Shown here piece after piece: positions 27,401-34,378 of a stretch of DNA of 60,000 nucleotides. The position numbers and the translations under genes are program-made. Each line of letters opens with the position of its first letter. Within the stretch, counting starts at the first letter, position 1. The notes beneath the pieces are model-generated. The model searched no databases and was not told the origin of the DNA. It saw only the letters and a program-made list of their open reading frames with translations. Source of the DNA: Hydractinia symbiolongicarpus (lineage: Eukaryota; Cnidaria; Hydrozoa; Anthoathecata; Hydractiniidae); contig NC_079876.1 in the NCBI RefSeq assembly GCF_029227915.1, positions 17,920,001-17,980,000 on the forward strand, given 5' to 3'.

Positions 27401-30251
27401 AATTTAACACATACGTTGACAGTGATTGAATATGAACTTTATTTAATTATTGAATTCTGTATCAGAGGTAAAATAACAATTTTAATGTTATAGGAAACGC
27501 TACAGAGACAGAATACAAGGACTTGGCTAATGAATTGAAATTACTTATTCATCTTGGCGAGCATCGGAATATTGTCAACCTTCTCGGCGCTTGCACAAAG
27601 GGCGATAACCTTCTTGTTCTACTAGAATATTGTTCAAATGGAGCTATGCTAAACTACCTAAGATTAAATAGAGATGATTTTGAAGCAGTTTGGGTAAGAC
27701 AAGATGATTCCAACCTAACATTATATGATTTGACTTGGATGTCAGTTCAAATTGCCGATGGTATGGCTTTTCTGGCAGAAAAAAAGGTAATATAAAATTT
27801 AACTTCATGTCAACTATATTCTTTTAAGTTTGTTCCCGTGGAAAGATATCATGGCATATTCCGAAATAAAACATCTCCAGATTTTATTTTCCTGCACTAT
27901 AATATTAATAAATAAGAGGTCAGATAAATCGTAAAGAAACACAGGTCTCTTTAAAGTCTTCACATTAGTAAAGGGTTATACAGCTACATCTTCTCATTTA
28001 GTTAATCGCAAAGCAATTATTTTTAGTGTGTACATCGTGATTTGGCTGCAAGGAATATCCTTCTTACCGAAGACAAGAGTGTTAAAATATCAGATTTTGG
28101 ACTAGCCAGAGATACGGACAATAAAAATTTTTATTTAAAAGAGAGCGATGGTTTGCTTCCAATTAAATGGATGGCACCTGAAGCAATTATCGACCAAAAA
28201 TATACTTCAAAGAGTGACGCGTGCGTTATAGTTTTACTATTTCTGTCTCATATTGTGTTTTGTGAAAGTTTCAATTGGTCGTAAAAATACAAAATTTAGA
28301 AATAATTTTCTTTATAATAGCCGTCGTCTGTCTGTCTCTGCGCAAAATAGTACCGCGAATAGCAAGACACACGCAACGCGGTACATAAAGAACGGACGAA
28401 CCCGTAGTTATATTTATTTTTTTAACATTTTATTGACGTGTTTCGGCTCTCTTAAACCATCTTCAAAATCTTTGAAATAAAATACAATGTTACAAATTAT
28501 TTTTCTTAAAATGCTTAAGATCGTCTTCAATCAAAAGTTTATTGATAACAGTTAACCATTTTATGCTTCCCTCTTACAGGTGGTCATTTGGAGTCTTGTT
28601 ATGGGAAATATTTACACTGGGTATCTCCCCCTATCCTCAAATCCAGACGTCAAGCATGATGGATTATTTGAGATCTGGAAAACGTATGGAAAAGCCAGAG
28701 AATTGCCCTGAAGAAATATATGACCTCATGCTCCAATGCTGGTCTGCACCACCGGACTTAAGACCTTTATTTATTGATATAAGAAACAAACTTGACCAAG
28801 CGCTCATTACACACGTAAATTTTCTTTACTACTGCTTACTTTTATTTCCGGGCTTTTCATTTATGCTCTGCTTAGCTTTATTACGAAATTGAATGTTAAT
28901 ACTCGAGATATGCACATTTATGCGTATTGATATTGTTATGTTCTATGTTTAGCACAGTGGCTCGGTAGTCTGTGTTTTGTACAAAGGTACATGTTAGCAT
29001 ATAAACATGTACCTTTGTATCCAGATATAGCTTATGTTGAGCATATACCGTAAATGACTGAGTAGGCGGCCTGTGCCCAATAAACTCACCTGTCGATTAA
29101 GCTCCCCAGAGTTAGGGAAAAAATTGTAAATAATTGTCCCTGCTCTAATAACCGATATTTTGTTTCTTTGAGTGTACACATCACTTATTAGTGATTACAC
29201 CATCTAAAATAAAAATAATTTTGTTGCTTAACTTTTAGGAGGAGAGTTTCTTCGGCGGGCAAACAATGGCAAGGATATATAATTTCGGAAACAATGAACA
29301 CAGCAAGATAGACGTCAAGGAAGAAAATATCGATAAACACAAGGTGGAATTGTTTGGCACTGATCAACTAACTGCAAGGTATTTTCATATGTTTATTTTA
29401 CAATAGTCCGTAAATCTGTTGGAAATACACTTGCAGAGAAAAAGAATGGAAAAGATCGTTTGAATTTTGATGACGTCAGCAAGGACCCGTCTATAGACCA
29501 AAAAAAAACACCTCTATCGTGTAAACCTGGAAACGCTGATCAGGAAAATATATAGACCATGCGCTTTTCGAAACAGTTGAATAATCATTGATGTTTAAAG
29601 GTTATTTGATTACGTCATTAACCCGTCTGTTCCAAAACGCGTGGGTTGACCGAGCTTTAGAAACTTTAGACGGAGTAGATGACGTCAGTTAAATTTGTCT
29701 AATGAGTTATTATTGACGCTAATCTAATGTCAATAAAATTAACAATTAGACATAATTTTGAAAATGTGGAATAAACACATCTATTTTTCGGTCACAGACC
29801 AACACAACTTGAGTATTCATATATGCGATTTATAACGCAGAATAAGCTTTGTTCATGTCTAACAATCGACACTCTCTTGTCATAAAATTACCTCGCTTGG
29901 TGCCTTTTTTAATCAAATTCCATACTTACGTTTAAAAACTTTAGTATGAATATAACGAAGACAAGCGTCATCATATTTTTCGTCTTATTTTAATTCAAGT
30001 TCCTCATAAATTTCTACCCTAGAGAAACGAAGCAATTTGAAGATTCACAAAATTCTGCAAAAATTGATCAAGATGATAGCGAAAATCTCTACATGACATT
30101 TGAAAGCAACGCAAAGTCTTCTGTTAGATTTGCTGCAGAAGAGGAATACGTGATATTTTCCGAAGATGGCAACGCTGAAGGAGAAGGTGACTACCTTGCA
30201 CTGGAAGATCCGAGCCGTATGGAACAACATGATCAACTTGGTATTAACTAA
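1802..30251 (+). CDS. Receptor tyrosine kinase with 12 NIDO modules (33 exons, 5' end incomplete)
   Basis: A single-pass receptor tyrosine kinase of about 3,150 residues. Order of parts: 12 two-exon nidogen-like units (1802-24177), two FN3-like exons (24419-24730, 26104-26385), a transmembrane exon (26758-26915), four kinase exons (27148-27397, 27494-27786, 28027-28220, 28580-28814) and two tail exons (29239-29378, 30023-30251; TAA at 30249-30251). All junctions have AG acceptors and GT donors with matching phases, and no internal stop was met. The kinase retains the glycine loop, catalytic Lys, HRD, DFG and APE, so it should be active. The ectodomain probably binds a matrix or cell-surface ligand; that is inferred from NIDO domains in nidogen and tectorin. 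The signal-peptide exon is missing from this model. Exact splice sites need RNA evidence. I know of no established vertebrate receptor family with this arrangement. Confidence 0.88.
1961..2310. mobile_element. Decayed DNA-transposon/MITE remnant in the unit 1 intron
   Basis: The left part repeats AACGCCC/AAACGTCCC-type motifs four times (about 1965, 1998, 2030, 2056). The right part at about 2280-2310 carries the inverse (GCGGGTGTTTATTAG). This is the pattern of a short non-autonomous element with clustered subterminal repeats. No ORF is present and exact ends cannot be set. Confidence 0.35.
3760..4387 (-). pseudogene. Penelope-like retroelement GIY-YIG endonuclease remnant
   Basis: On the minus strand, an open stretch (4387-4202) reads [18 protein letters not shown], then a CNCN cysteine motif and VENKCLTKK. 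The same reading continues through [19 protein letters not shown] near 4170-4110. After several stops, [14 protein letters not shown] appears near 3915-3870. This order matches the C-terminal GIY-YIG-type segment of retroelement ORFs common in cnidarian genomes. Multiple stops show it is dead. It sits in the intron between NIDO units 1 and 2, opposite to the host gene. The Penelope assignment is from recognition of the motif order, not a search. Confidence 0.6.
4450..5420 (+). CDS. NIDO unit 2
   Basis: Exon A is 4450-4571 ([13 protein letters not shown]) and exon B 4916-5420. B carries [30 protein letters not shown] and FSERYC, with a final Cys in TSEKC. The SNIG motif is diverged here and replaced by a Ser/Arg/Thr-rich stretch, so this is one of the less conserved modules. 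Phases are 1-0-1. An overlapping minus-strand frame at 4912-5145 is a shadow. Confidence 0.83.
5592..6804 (+). CDS. NIDO unit 3 (most diverged module)
   Basis: Exon A is 5592-5713; the start was chosen at the TTTTTTTAG acceptor because it restores the standard 122-bp length. The usual YPYG is YPRM here. Exon B is 6327-6804. It lacks the GGxIFYRET block (SLYYVEIF in its place) but keeps [33 protein letters not shown] and a final SRC. Two extra cysteines (HLCSYS, FSCGN) may form a private disulfide. Confidence 0.78.
6883..7848 (+). CDS. NIDO unit 4
   Basis: Exon A is 6883-6998, 38 codons instead of 40 ([11 protein letters not shown]), with donor GTATGT. Exon B is 7350-7848 and contains [50 protein letters not shown] and a terminal DAC. 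This is a clear NIDO fold signature including the near-invariant NTFQ. Confidence 0.85.
7918..8060. repeat. Foldback repeat, copy 1
   Basis: ACAATATAAATTGTTTTGTC with TCGAGAAATATT on the left is the imperfect inverse of GATAACAAAACGTTATATTGT on the right, forming a hairpin of about 140 bp. A related foldback lies at 15697-15808 in another intron of the same gene. No coding capacity. Confidence 0.55.
8614..8756. repeat. Foldback/MITE with TTTTATAAGTGAAAATT arms
   Basis: The left arm AATTTTATAAGTGAAAATT and the right arm AATTTTCACTTATAAAATT are nearly perfect inverses. A second inner pair (GAACAA and TTGTTC) lies just inside. It is probably a small non-autonomous element. The rest of the 7849-9950 intron shows only AT-rich sequence. 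Confidence 0.6.
9951..12460 (+). CDS. NIDO unit 5
   Basis: Exon A is 9951-10063 ([12 protein letters not shown]; 37 codons, GD replaced by GK). Exon B is 11965-12460, with [54 protein letters not shown] and a final RKC. The B start is placed at the CTTAAG acceptor because it gives the normal distance to GGxxFY and the expected phase. Its 1.9-kb intron is filled with Helitron-like repeats. An extra Cys (KVCTYQ) is present. Confidence 0.8.
10094..11690 (+). mobile_element. Head-to-tail array of Helitron-like non-autonomous elements
   Basis: Four adjoining units, each beginning TCT(C)TATAATAAT-type sequence and ending in CTRR: 10094-10216 (ends CGACTAG), 10217-10722 (end diverged), 10723-11455 (ends CTAA) and 11456 to about 11690 (truncated). 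Near the 3' ends lies a GTGGATTTTTCCAC hairpin about 15 bases from the terminus (clear in the first, mutated in the third). A 5' TC, a 3' CTRR with subterminal hairpin and no target duplication are Helitron hallmarks. No Rep/helicase is encoded. The units share a conserved head (CTGTGACAGGCAAAGT) with 33424 and 37989. Confidence 0.7.
12860..13707 (+). CDS. NIDO unit 6
   Basis: Exon A is 12860-12981 ([11 protein letters not shown]) and exon B 13212-13707 (ISVNGFVT ... [51 protein letters not shown], final SEKSC). The usual EPFC is altered to GACK, shifting the first cysteine of the pair slightly. Phases 1-0-1 are kept. Confidence 0.85.
14511..15571 (+). CDS. NIDO unit 7
   Basis: Exon A is 14511-14620 ([12 protein letters not shown]; 36 codons, the shortest A exon). 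Exon B is 15085-15571 with GVYFRYTRD in place of GGxIFYRET, then [51 protein letters not shown] and a final RKC. At 14799-14835 the intron carries a lone Helitron-like 3' tail (CTAAGTGGATTTTTCCA). Confidence 0.83.
15664..15808. repeat. Foldback repeat, copy 2
   Basis: The arms CCGAGAAATATTAC (about 15729) and GTAATATTTCTCGG (about 15765) are perfect inverses. Pairing extends outward through TTTGTCCATCTC/GATAGACAAA and TATAAAC/GTTTATA. The preceding AACAAAATAGTTATCAGTT is the inverse of sequence following copy 1 (8066-8090), tying the two copies into one family. Confidence 0.65.
15809..16773. other. Intron between NIDO units 7 and 8
   Basis: Noncoding AT-rich sequence. The only local structure noted is a GCTAGCTAGCTGGCTAG run at about 16439. 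No gene or element recognised. Confidence 0.4.
16774..17811 (+). CDS. NIDO unit 8
   Basis: Exon A is 16774-16895 ([13 protein letters not shown]) and exon B 17313-17811 (IHVNGYIT ... [50 protein letters not shown], final SKFC). The module keeps the NGxC form closer to classic NIDO (AGFxxG). SNIG is replaced by SNCKTGG, adding a cysteine. Confidence 0.84.
17812..19432. other. Intron between NIDO units 8 and 9 with repeat scraps
   Basis: Contains a partial copy (about 18537-18650) of the dispersed repeat seen at 39401 and 43485, recognisable by TTTAATGAGAAAAATGA, TCCAAAGAA and CTCTACAGGGATGATC. It also holds a 20-bp-arm hairpin around 19133-19176 (GAGTATTATTGTGCTTTA with its inverse). No gene seen. 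Confidence 0.45.
19433..20139 (+). CDS. NIDO unit 9
   Basis: Exon A is 19433-19548 ([14 protein letters not shown]; 38 codons), exon B 19653-20139. The intron between them is only 104 bp, the shortest in the repeat array. B contains TVNCREVF (an unusual Cys in the IFYRET block), [41 protein letters not shown] and a terminal TKC. SNIG is [10 protein letters not shown]. Confidence 0.83.
20709..21830 (+). CDS. NIDO unit 10
   Basis: Exon A is 20709-20830 ([13 protein letters not shown]), exon B 21326-21830 (ISSNGIIS ... [48 protein letters not shown], final DESC). A GTAGCT alternative donor ten bases earlier is also in phase. The downstream GTACGT was preferred as the better consensus. Classic module otherwise. 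Confidence 0.85.
21022..21095 (+). repeat. Short dispersed repeat, copy 1 (second copy 25232-25310)
   Basis: TACAAAGTGCAAGCATAATG followed by GATAAACTCGATCA and TTAAGTGTTAGATTTA closely matches 25250-25305. Both copies are in introns of the same gene, so it could be an intragenic duplication or a small mobile repeat. Confidence 0.5.
21936..22044 (+). repeat. 108-bp dispersed repeat, copy 1
   Basis: Starts TGATTATGAGATAACAAG and ends near CGCAGTGCAAG. Related copies are at 41820-41927 and 56228-56334. The third copy interrupts a reverse-transcriptase frame, which shows the sequence is mobile. No TIRs or A/B boxes are evident. Confidence 0.65.
22184..22984 (+). CDS. NIDO unit 11
   Basis: Exon A is 22184-22305 ([13 protein letters not shown]), exon B 22489-22984 ([11 protein letters not shown] ... 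[64 protein letters not shown], final NPNC). It is among the best-conserved copies of the array. One extra Cys sits in the VVTW strand. Confidence 0.87.
23204..24177 (+). CDS. NIDO unit 12 (last before FN3 modules)
   Basis: Exon A is 23204-23325 ([13 protein letters not shown]), exon B 23664-24177 (ISTNGLLS ... [57 protein letters not shown], final DSC). At 514 bp it is the longest B exon. It ends in phase 1, which splices in phase to the FN3-like exon. Confidence 0.87.
24419..24730 (+). CDS. FN3-like exon 1 of the receptor
   Basis: A symmetric phase 1-1 exon of 104 residues: [20 protein letters not shown], then a Y-strand (RYIGMV), [11 protein letters not shown] and a final EVIPY. The early Trp, the LxxxxxYxIxLYT tract and length near 100 residues fit a membrane-proximal fibronectin type III fold. 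The domain call is by pattern only, so an unrelated beta-sandwich is possible. The exon belonging is strongly supported by phase and position. Confidence 0.65.
24861..25664. mobile_element. Non-autonomous element with 43-bp terminal inverted repeats
   Basis: The left end carries GGAGGTAGAAATAAAG, then AAGGAGATTGAACTC. The right end carries GAGTTCAATCTCCTT, then CTCTGTTTCTACCTCC. Together they pair over about 43 bases with few mismatches. The 800-bp interior has no convincing ORF and includes the second copy of the 21022 short repeat. It sits in the intron between the two FN3-like exons. The superfamily is unclear because target duplication was not resolved. Confidence 0.6.
25945..25985 (+). 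other. tRNA-like 3' half (B box)
   Basis: GTGGGTTCAAGTCCCAC forms a T-arm stem and loop, followed by TCGACCCATC like an acceptor strand. GGTTCAAGTCC matches the pol III B box. No matching 5' acceptor or A box lies at the right distance upstream, so this is a tRNA or tRNA-SINE remnant rather than a working gene. Confidence 0.45.
26104..26385 (+). CDS. FN3-like exon 2 of the receptor
   Basis: A phase 1-1 exon of 94 residues. The FKWITPLD segment, INIKYV strand, SIHSVEV and ending [14 protein letters not shown] resemble the core and final strand of an FN3 module. Two cysteines at most are present. It is directly followed by the transmembrane exon, so it forms the juxtamembrane ectodomain. Confidence 0.65.
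26758..26915 (+). CDS. Transmembrane exon of the receptor
   Basis: Encodes a single hydrophobic helix of about 24 residues ([20 protein letters not shown]), followed by a stop-transfer run [10 protein letters not shown]. This fixes type I topology with the NIDO/FN3 side outside. The exon enters in phase 1 and leaves in phase 0, with donor GTACGG. Confidence 0.9.
27148..27397 (+). CDS. Kinase exon 1: juxtamembrane, glycine loop, catalytic lysine
   Basis: Contains the glycine loop LGEGAFGEV and the catalytic VAVK (Lys codon 27385-27387). Between them lies a basic insert (FRPRKRRQ ... [13 protein letters not shown]), longer than in most kinases but in the place where FGFR/VEGFR kinases carry their basic beta2-beta3 loop. 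The juxtamembrane [17 protein letters not shown] also fits that group (FGFR-type EFPRxxLxLGKPLGEG). Confidence 0.92.
27494..27786 (+). CDS. Kinase exon 2: alpha-C to HRD-proximal helix
   Basis: Holds the alpha-C glutamate ([20 protein letters not shown]), [20 protein letters not shown] at the hinge, a short kinase insert of about 20 residues ([15 protein letters not shown]) and [15 protein letters not shown]. The short insert argues for an FGFR-like rather than PDGFR/KIT-like kinase. The gatekeeper position appears to be Leu. Confidence 0.92.
28027..28220 (+). CDS. Kinase exon 3: catalytic and activation loops
   Basis: [10 protein letters not shown] carries the catalytic Asp (28039-28041). 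[10 protein letters not shown] gives the DFG (28093-28101). The activation loop has a single tyrosine (NFYLKESDG), then LPIKWMAPE with the APE motif. The exon ends in phase 2 at GTGCGT, giving SDA-WSFG where most receptors have SDVWSFG. All residues needed for catalysis are present. Confidence 0.93.
28253..28480. mobile_element. Retroelement/Helitron-like scraps in a kinase intron
   Basis: TATAATAGCCGTCGTCTGTCTGTC matches the head of the element at 10094, and the shared interior GCGGTACATAAAGAACGG follows. It then runs into ATTGACGTGTTTCGGCTCTC, a sequence type I associate with ends of Penelope-like or other retroelement copies. The exact family is not resolved. It does not disturb the splice sites. 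Confidence 0.4.
28580..28814 (+). CDS. Kinase exon 4: C-lobe
   Basis: [20 protein letters not shown] is the classic receptor-kinase alpha-F motif. Then come [38 protein letters not shown] (the CW...RP motif) and IRNKLDQAL, closing the kinase domain. The donor is GTAAAT, phase 0. Confidence 0.93.
29239..29378 (+). CDS. Cytoplasmic tail exon 1
   Basis: Encodes 47 hydrophilic residues ([20 protein letters not shown] ... [11 protein letters not shown]). A tyrosine in RIYNF could be phosphorylated. No domain recognised. It is included because phase 0 entry and phase 2 exit match the flanking exons and the frame stays open. Confidence 0.7.
30023..30251 (+). CDS. Cytoplasmic tail exon 2 with stop codon
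   Basis: Acidic tail of 75 residues. Three spaced tyrosines sit in NLYMTF, EEYVIF and GDYLAL, likely phosphotyrosine docking sites after receptor activation; none fits a strict YxN or YxxM site. Ends GIN-stop at 30249-30251. Confidence 0.8.
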
Positions 30252-30288
30252 AGTCATGTCGCGTTAACAAAAGCCAGAACAGAAGATG

Positions 30289-30294
30289 ATTAAA
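30289..30294 (+). promoter_or_regulatory. Candidate polyadenylation signal ATTAAA
   Basis: ATTAAA lies 38 bases after the stop codon of the receptor gene, in an A-rich context. It is the nearest common variant of the AATAAA signal. Confidence 0.35.
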
Positions 30295-31285
30295 ATATAA
30301 ACTTATGACTATAAATTTAAAACACGCACTTAATTTCTGATTTATTCTCCTAGTATATAATTTAAAAAATCCATTTGAGATATTTAAGGGTATTTAACCG
30401 AGTTTTTGTTTAAAAACCCCTTGTGGGGAATGTATTAGGATTTCAATCTAATATATTGTATTGCACATAATTATGACATTTGTACGGTAAGTTTAAACAG
30501 CTCCCTTCCTCTTTTTGTGTTAATTTTTGAAAATCATATTATCATATTATCTGTTTTGAGAATTAGCAATTTCGCTTTAATATTTGGAGTCGTCATTTCA
30601 AGTTACCTAATGTGCTATTCAAGCAAAAATATTTTCAATACCCGGTTTATATAAAAATAACTTTTTAAGAAAAATCTATGAATTATTACCTAACTAGGCC
30701 ATAAAAGCCTGTGGAAGATTAACTTATAAAATATGCGTCATTTGAATTTTGATGACGTTCGCAATGATTCGACGACGCACAAACTTTCTTGACAATCATT
30801 TTGGTTGTTACCTGTATTGTGTCAAGCTTGAATCACTGAATAAATAATGCATAGGGTCGGGCGGTTCTGATTAGCTGTTAAATATATTTAAGAGTTAAAT
30901 TTTGTTGACGTCCACAAAATTATTTTTATAAATTTGTTAAACCGATGCTTTGTTGTGTGTAGCTTAAAATACAGATCAAGAAAATTTATAGGATTATGTA
31001 CTATTGACAAACGGTTTCAAAAATATTGAATTGTATTCAGGGATTTAAGTTTTCGCGATGAAATATAACTGACGTCACCACCTACTTTCCAAGTAATTTG
31101 GCCTCAAGATTATAACTGCATCGTAATGACTTCATTAGTTTAAATTAACATTGTTGACGTTAAACTAATATTATTGACATGGCAAATAAGAGAACTTTTT
31201 CAGCTAAATCAAAGGAAAATAAAGATATCCACTTTGGCCGTCACATGTAAACACAGTTTTCCTTTTTTACATAATAGCCTAGTTA

Positions 31286-32868
31286 AAGAGGACCACGCAA
31301 AAGCCACTGGCAGATGTACAATGGAATAGATCTGTCTTATAAATTTTAATAACGGCAGCAGTGAGCCGTCCATACACCAAAGATTTTTTAGAAAATAAAA
31401 TACCCATTTCGTCTATTGCGAAGACCTTAAAACAAATGGAGGTATGGAAGCCGAAAGGGATCAAAACTTAAAAAATAATTATTGCAACAGAAAGAATAAT
31501 TTCCACAACAAAATAAAATAGCAAAAAAACAAATTATTACATTATTATTATTATTACATAATTATTACAACAACAAAAGAAAAATGCAAGAACCGAAATA
31601 TTAATTACTACAATAAAATTAATTTAAAAAAAGTAATAATTTCCACAACAAAATTGAAAACCAAAAACCAAAATAATAATTTCCACAACAAAAAAAATTG
31701 TTTCAAATGAAAAGAACAAAAATAACAATAAAAATTATTACAACAAGCAGCCATCGAAGGCAATACAACTTGCCTTATCATTAAATAGCGGCAGTTTTTG
31801 TTGGCAAAGATGTATCTTCCCCTGGATACATGGATAATGTTATCCACTCACGTGGAGGCAATTAGCAAAATATTTCTATTTTATCTGCTAATTTAGAGCC
31901 AATGGTTTAACCTCCATTTTTTCGAGGGGTTAAAACAGGTTGGTATTATGGGATACCCCATGTTGCTGACCGTGCAACCCGTACGAGAAATACTACTACA
32001 ATGTTGCAGTAACCAAATTTGTTATGATAAGAAATTATTTCAAAAGTGCTATGTCGGTTGGTATGTCAAAGTAATGGTAATAACTTAGTTTACATTTACA
32101 TTCGTGCGAATCAACGAAACCTGCGTGTTGATAGTTATGAAAGTTTAGCTGACCACTTGAAAGCCGGAGCTGATAAGTAGGGCCTTCAACCCAGAGGTAA
32201 TGGTATCTTCCTTTAAGTTCCTATGGCTGTCATTGGCAAATTTGGAAAACCTGATTTTTTTTCTGAATTTTTTATGCGATCCAAAATAGCGCGATCCAAA
32301 ACCGCGCGTTACAGAAAATTTGTTTGCAAGCTATTTTTTTTTCTATTCTAAATTTTTTTTAGCAGAGGATAAATATACTTCAGTTCTTCCTTTTGAAGAA
32401 AATGATTTTACATCTGTTGGTAACGTGGAGAAAGTAATTACCACATGAAACACAAACCTTGATAAGGATTCAAGTGTAAGTTATTGTGAGTATTTAATAA
32501 TAGCTAGCTAGTTATATTTAATGTAATATTTCATAGCACAAAGAAGCAAATTTTGATTTCTGTTTTTTCTATCATTTCAATAACCAATTTTTAGATTGAA
32601 GTCTCCTTGCTCAAAACAACACAGAATAAAGGTTTATTTTGTCTCCAATTTTGATACCATTTATTTAACTATTATTATTATATACCCGTAAGCAAAAACA
32701 GCCATTGAATAAATAATCGTATTCCACCCGTATTATTCAATGCTTGTGACGTAACAATAGTTTTGACAAAACATTCGTAAACGCATGTTTTGATTTTATC
32801 CTTTCCGCCTCATTAATTTTTATCGTAATTAACTGTGATTGGTTGTTTCTTAGTGGTCCGTTTTCTGA
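31286..32868. other. Low-complexity and unassigned intergenic DNA
   Basis: Positions 31495-31740 are a run of A/T-rich units: ATTATT microsatellite near 31530-31570 and a TAATAATTTCCACAACAAAA-type unit repeated near 31490, 31630 and 31670. Beyond that (to 32868) I see only short open frames and no domain. Confidence 0.4.
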
Positions 32869-33114
32869 TTGGTCGATTTCCAAACACGTGAAATGGGGGG
32901 AACTTTTTTGTCGAGAAAATTCTTTTTACAAAAACATCAAAACAAAGAAATCGAAACAAAAATGAATCGCTTCGGGGACATAGATGATGCAAGAATTGAA
33001 AAATTAATAATCGATAAAGATAGTGTTATTACAAAAAAGAGTACTGAAGCAAGCTTTAGGTTATTTGAAGCTTATAACAAGGAGAAATCACTGGACATCA
33101 ACTTTATAAAATGA
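32869..33114 (+). CDS. Short ORF resembling the N-terminus of Crypton-like recombinase proteins
   Basis: Encodes 81 residues. From the internal Met at 32962, MNRFGDIDDARIEKLIIDKD is followed by S-VITKKSTEASFRLFEAY and NKEKSLD. The pattern RFxxIxDxxIExLIxxKDSxxTKKxTxxxxxxFxxY is what I recall at the start of KIAA1958/ZMYM-like DUF3504 (Crypton-derived) proteins, but no recombinase core follows. It is probably a decayed fragment or first exon. The inner Met is the likelier start. Function not assigned. Confidence 0.35.
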   Translation: MVDFQTREMGGTFLSRKFFLQKHQNKEIETKMNRFGDIDDARIEKLIIDKDSVITKKSTEASFRLFEAYNKEKSLDINFIK

Positions 33115-33190
33115 AACGAAAACAAAACAAACACAAAACAAAATAAGTAATATTAATTATAACAATCTCTTTTGGGTATATAATAAAACA

Positions 33191-33326
33191 TATATACAAT
33201 AGGTAAACATAGGTTATTGGATTTATTAACCCTCGGTGATATTATATTCAACTCCGCTGCGCGTCGTTGAATATAAATCACCCCGGGTTAATAAATCTCA
33301 ATAACCTATGTTTACCTATTGTATAT
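33191..33326. repeat. 136-bp near-perfect palindrome
   Basis: The left arm begins TATATACAATAGGTAAACAT and runs to ATATTCAAC at 33252. The right arm from 33266 (GTTGAATATAAATCACC) returns to TATTGTATAT at 33325. The arms are about 61 bases with only a few mismatches, around a 13-base GC-rich loop (TCCGCTGCGCGTC). Such an extended hairpin suggests a foldback element. It follows the Crypton-like ORF and could be a terminus of that element. Confidence 0.75.
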
Positions 33327-33856
33327 CTACTTATAATCCTTAAAATAACCCAAACTTACACAATAATTGTTGATGGTTCAAGTAAACGTTTATTTCGCAG
33401 TTTAAGTCAATCGTCTAGGAAAATCTATATAATACGCCAGTTCCGTGTCTCTGTGACAGGCAAAGTTGATATCGCCATTTTCCTTTGATGTTGCCGAAAT
33501 TCTCTTTGAAGTCGCCGAAAAAAAATATGTCTTCTTTGTCGTGAAAAGCTGCGAGTTTTATGTGGTTTGTTAAATGAAGTTCTAGCACAAAGTAACGGAA
33601 ATTGTGTTTGCAAAAAAGATGGCTGTTGTTTTTAAGCAATTTCCACTCTTTCCTTCAAAATAATTCTTTACAAAAGCATTTAAAAAGGCGCATGGTAAAT
33701 AAATGAAGTATAGAAAGGTTTCTGTAAGGTTTGTTTATGTTTTTTTCAGTTTTGATGATATCATTGATGCGAGACATGTTTGTTAGCTAGCATCATAAAA
33801 CCAACCACACCAACAACAACCTAATAGCTAGCTAGCTCGGACTTTATAAATATGTA

Positions 33857-34075
33857 GCCATGTTCTTTATACCTAGCTAAGTCTCCAGTTTATATTCAAC
33901 TGACCAGCTATTAGCTGCTGTAGCTAGCTTATGTTTGCTTCAGTTTTATGTTGCTTTTTACATGTAGCTAAGCTAGCTACCGTAGTGTTATCTTAGTGGT
34001 CTTTGCTAAGAATGTGACTGTAACTTATTACATTTGACATTTTAAGCTTAAATTAACAAGCCACAACAACTTTTA
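33857..34075 (+). repeat. Duplicated 200-bp block (second copy 36942-37130)
   Basis: TTTATACCTAGCTAAGTCTC ... CAAGCCACAACAACTTTTA occurs at both places at high identity. The second copy lacks about 30 bases of GCTAGC-rich sequence. Both lie inside the 4.6-kb Helitron-like element, so internal duplication has occurred. Confidence 0.75.
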
Positions 34076-34126
34076 AAAAAGTATTACATAATATTTAAGA
34101 AGAGTTTAAGGACTGTTTTTAAGCAA

Positions 34127-34200
34127 ATAATGTATTTTTCACATTTTGTGTATGCAAATAATGTATTTTTCACATTTTGTGTAACTAAACTTATATACAT
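34127..34200 (+). repeat. Two-copy tandem repeat, about 33 bp
   Basis: GCAAATAATGTATTTTTCAC followed by ATTTTGTGTA is present twice back to back (about 34123-34155 and 34156-34188). Confidence 0.8.
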
Positions 34201-34378
34201 CGGTTACATGGAATATGACGAAACGATTTTTATTTAACATGTAGTAGTTCCTTTACCTTAAGTGTAGTGATTTTTGTTGTTCTAGATGTTCTGACTAAAA
34301 TGTTTTTGTTTATGACATTTTGTCTTATTAAGAAAAGTTTCAACTTTTTTGAGGGAGTACAACACCGAAAAAACTTGT

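Larger units (their letters stand above)
29445..31285 (-). mobile_element. Inverted Helitron-like copies flanking the last receptor exon
   Basis: Two decayed copies read on the minus strand. One spans about 29445-29830, marked by GATGACGTCAGC, repeated TGACGTCA blocks and the spaced TTGACGT motifs. The other spans 30694 to about 31285: its 3' end is CTAG at 30694-30697 preceded (minus strand) by CTTCCACAGGC, and its head includes GGCCAAAGTGGATATC with TTTTCCTTTGAT. The last coding exon (30023-30251) lies between them and is not part of either. Confidence 0.55.

Noticed and set aside
33780-33990. Frequent GCTAGCTAGC motifs as regulatory sites
   Set aside because: The palindrome recurs all over the window (for example 16439, 35465, 45310) in non-coding DNA and looks like background composition.
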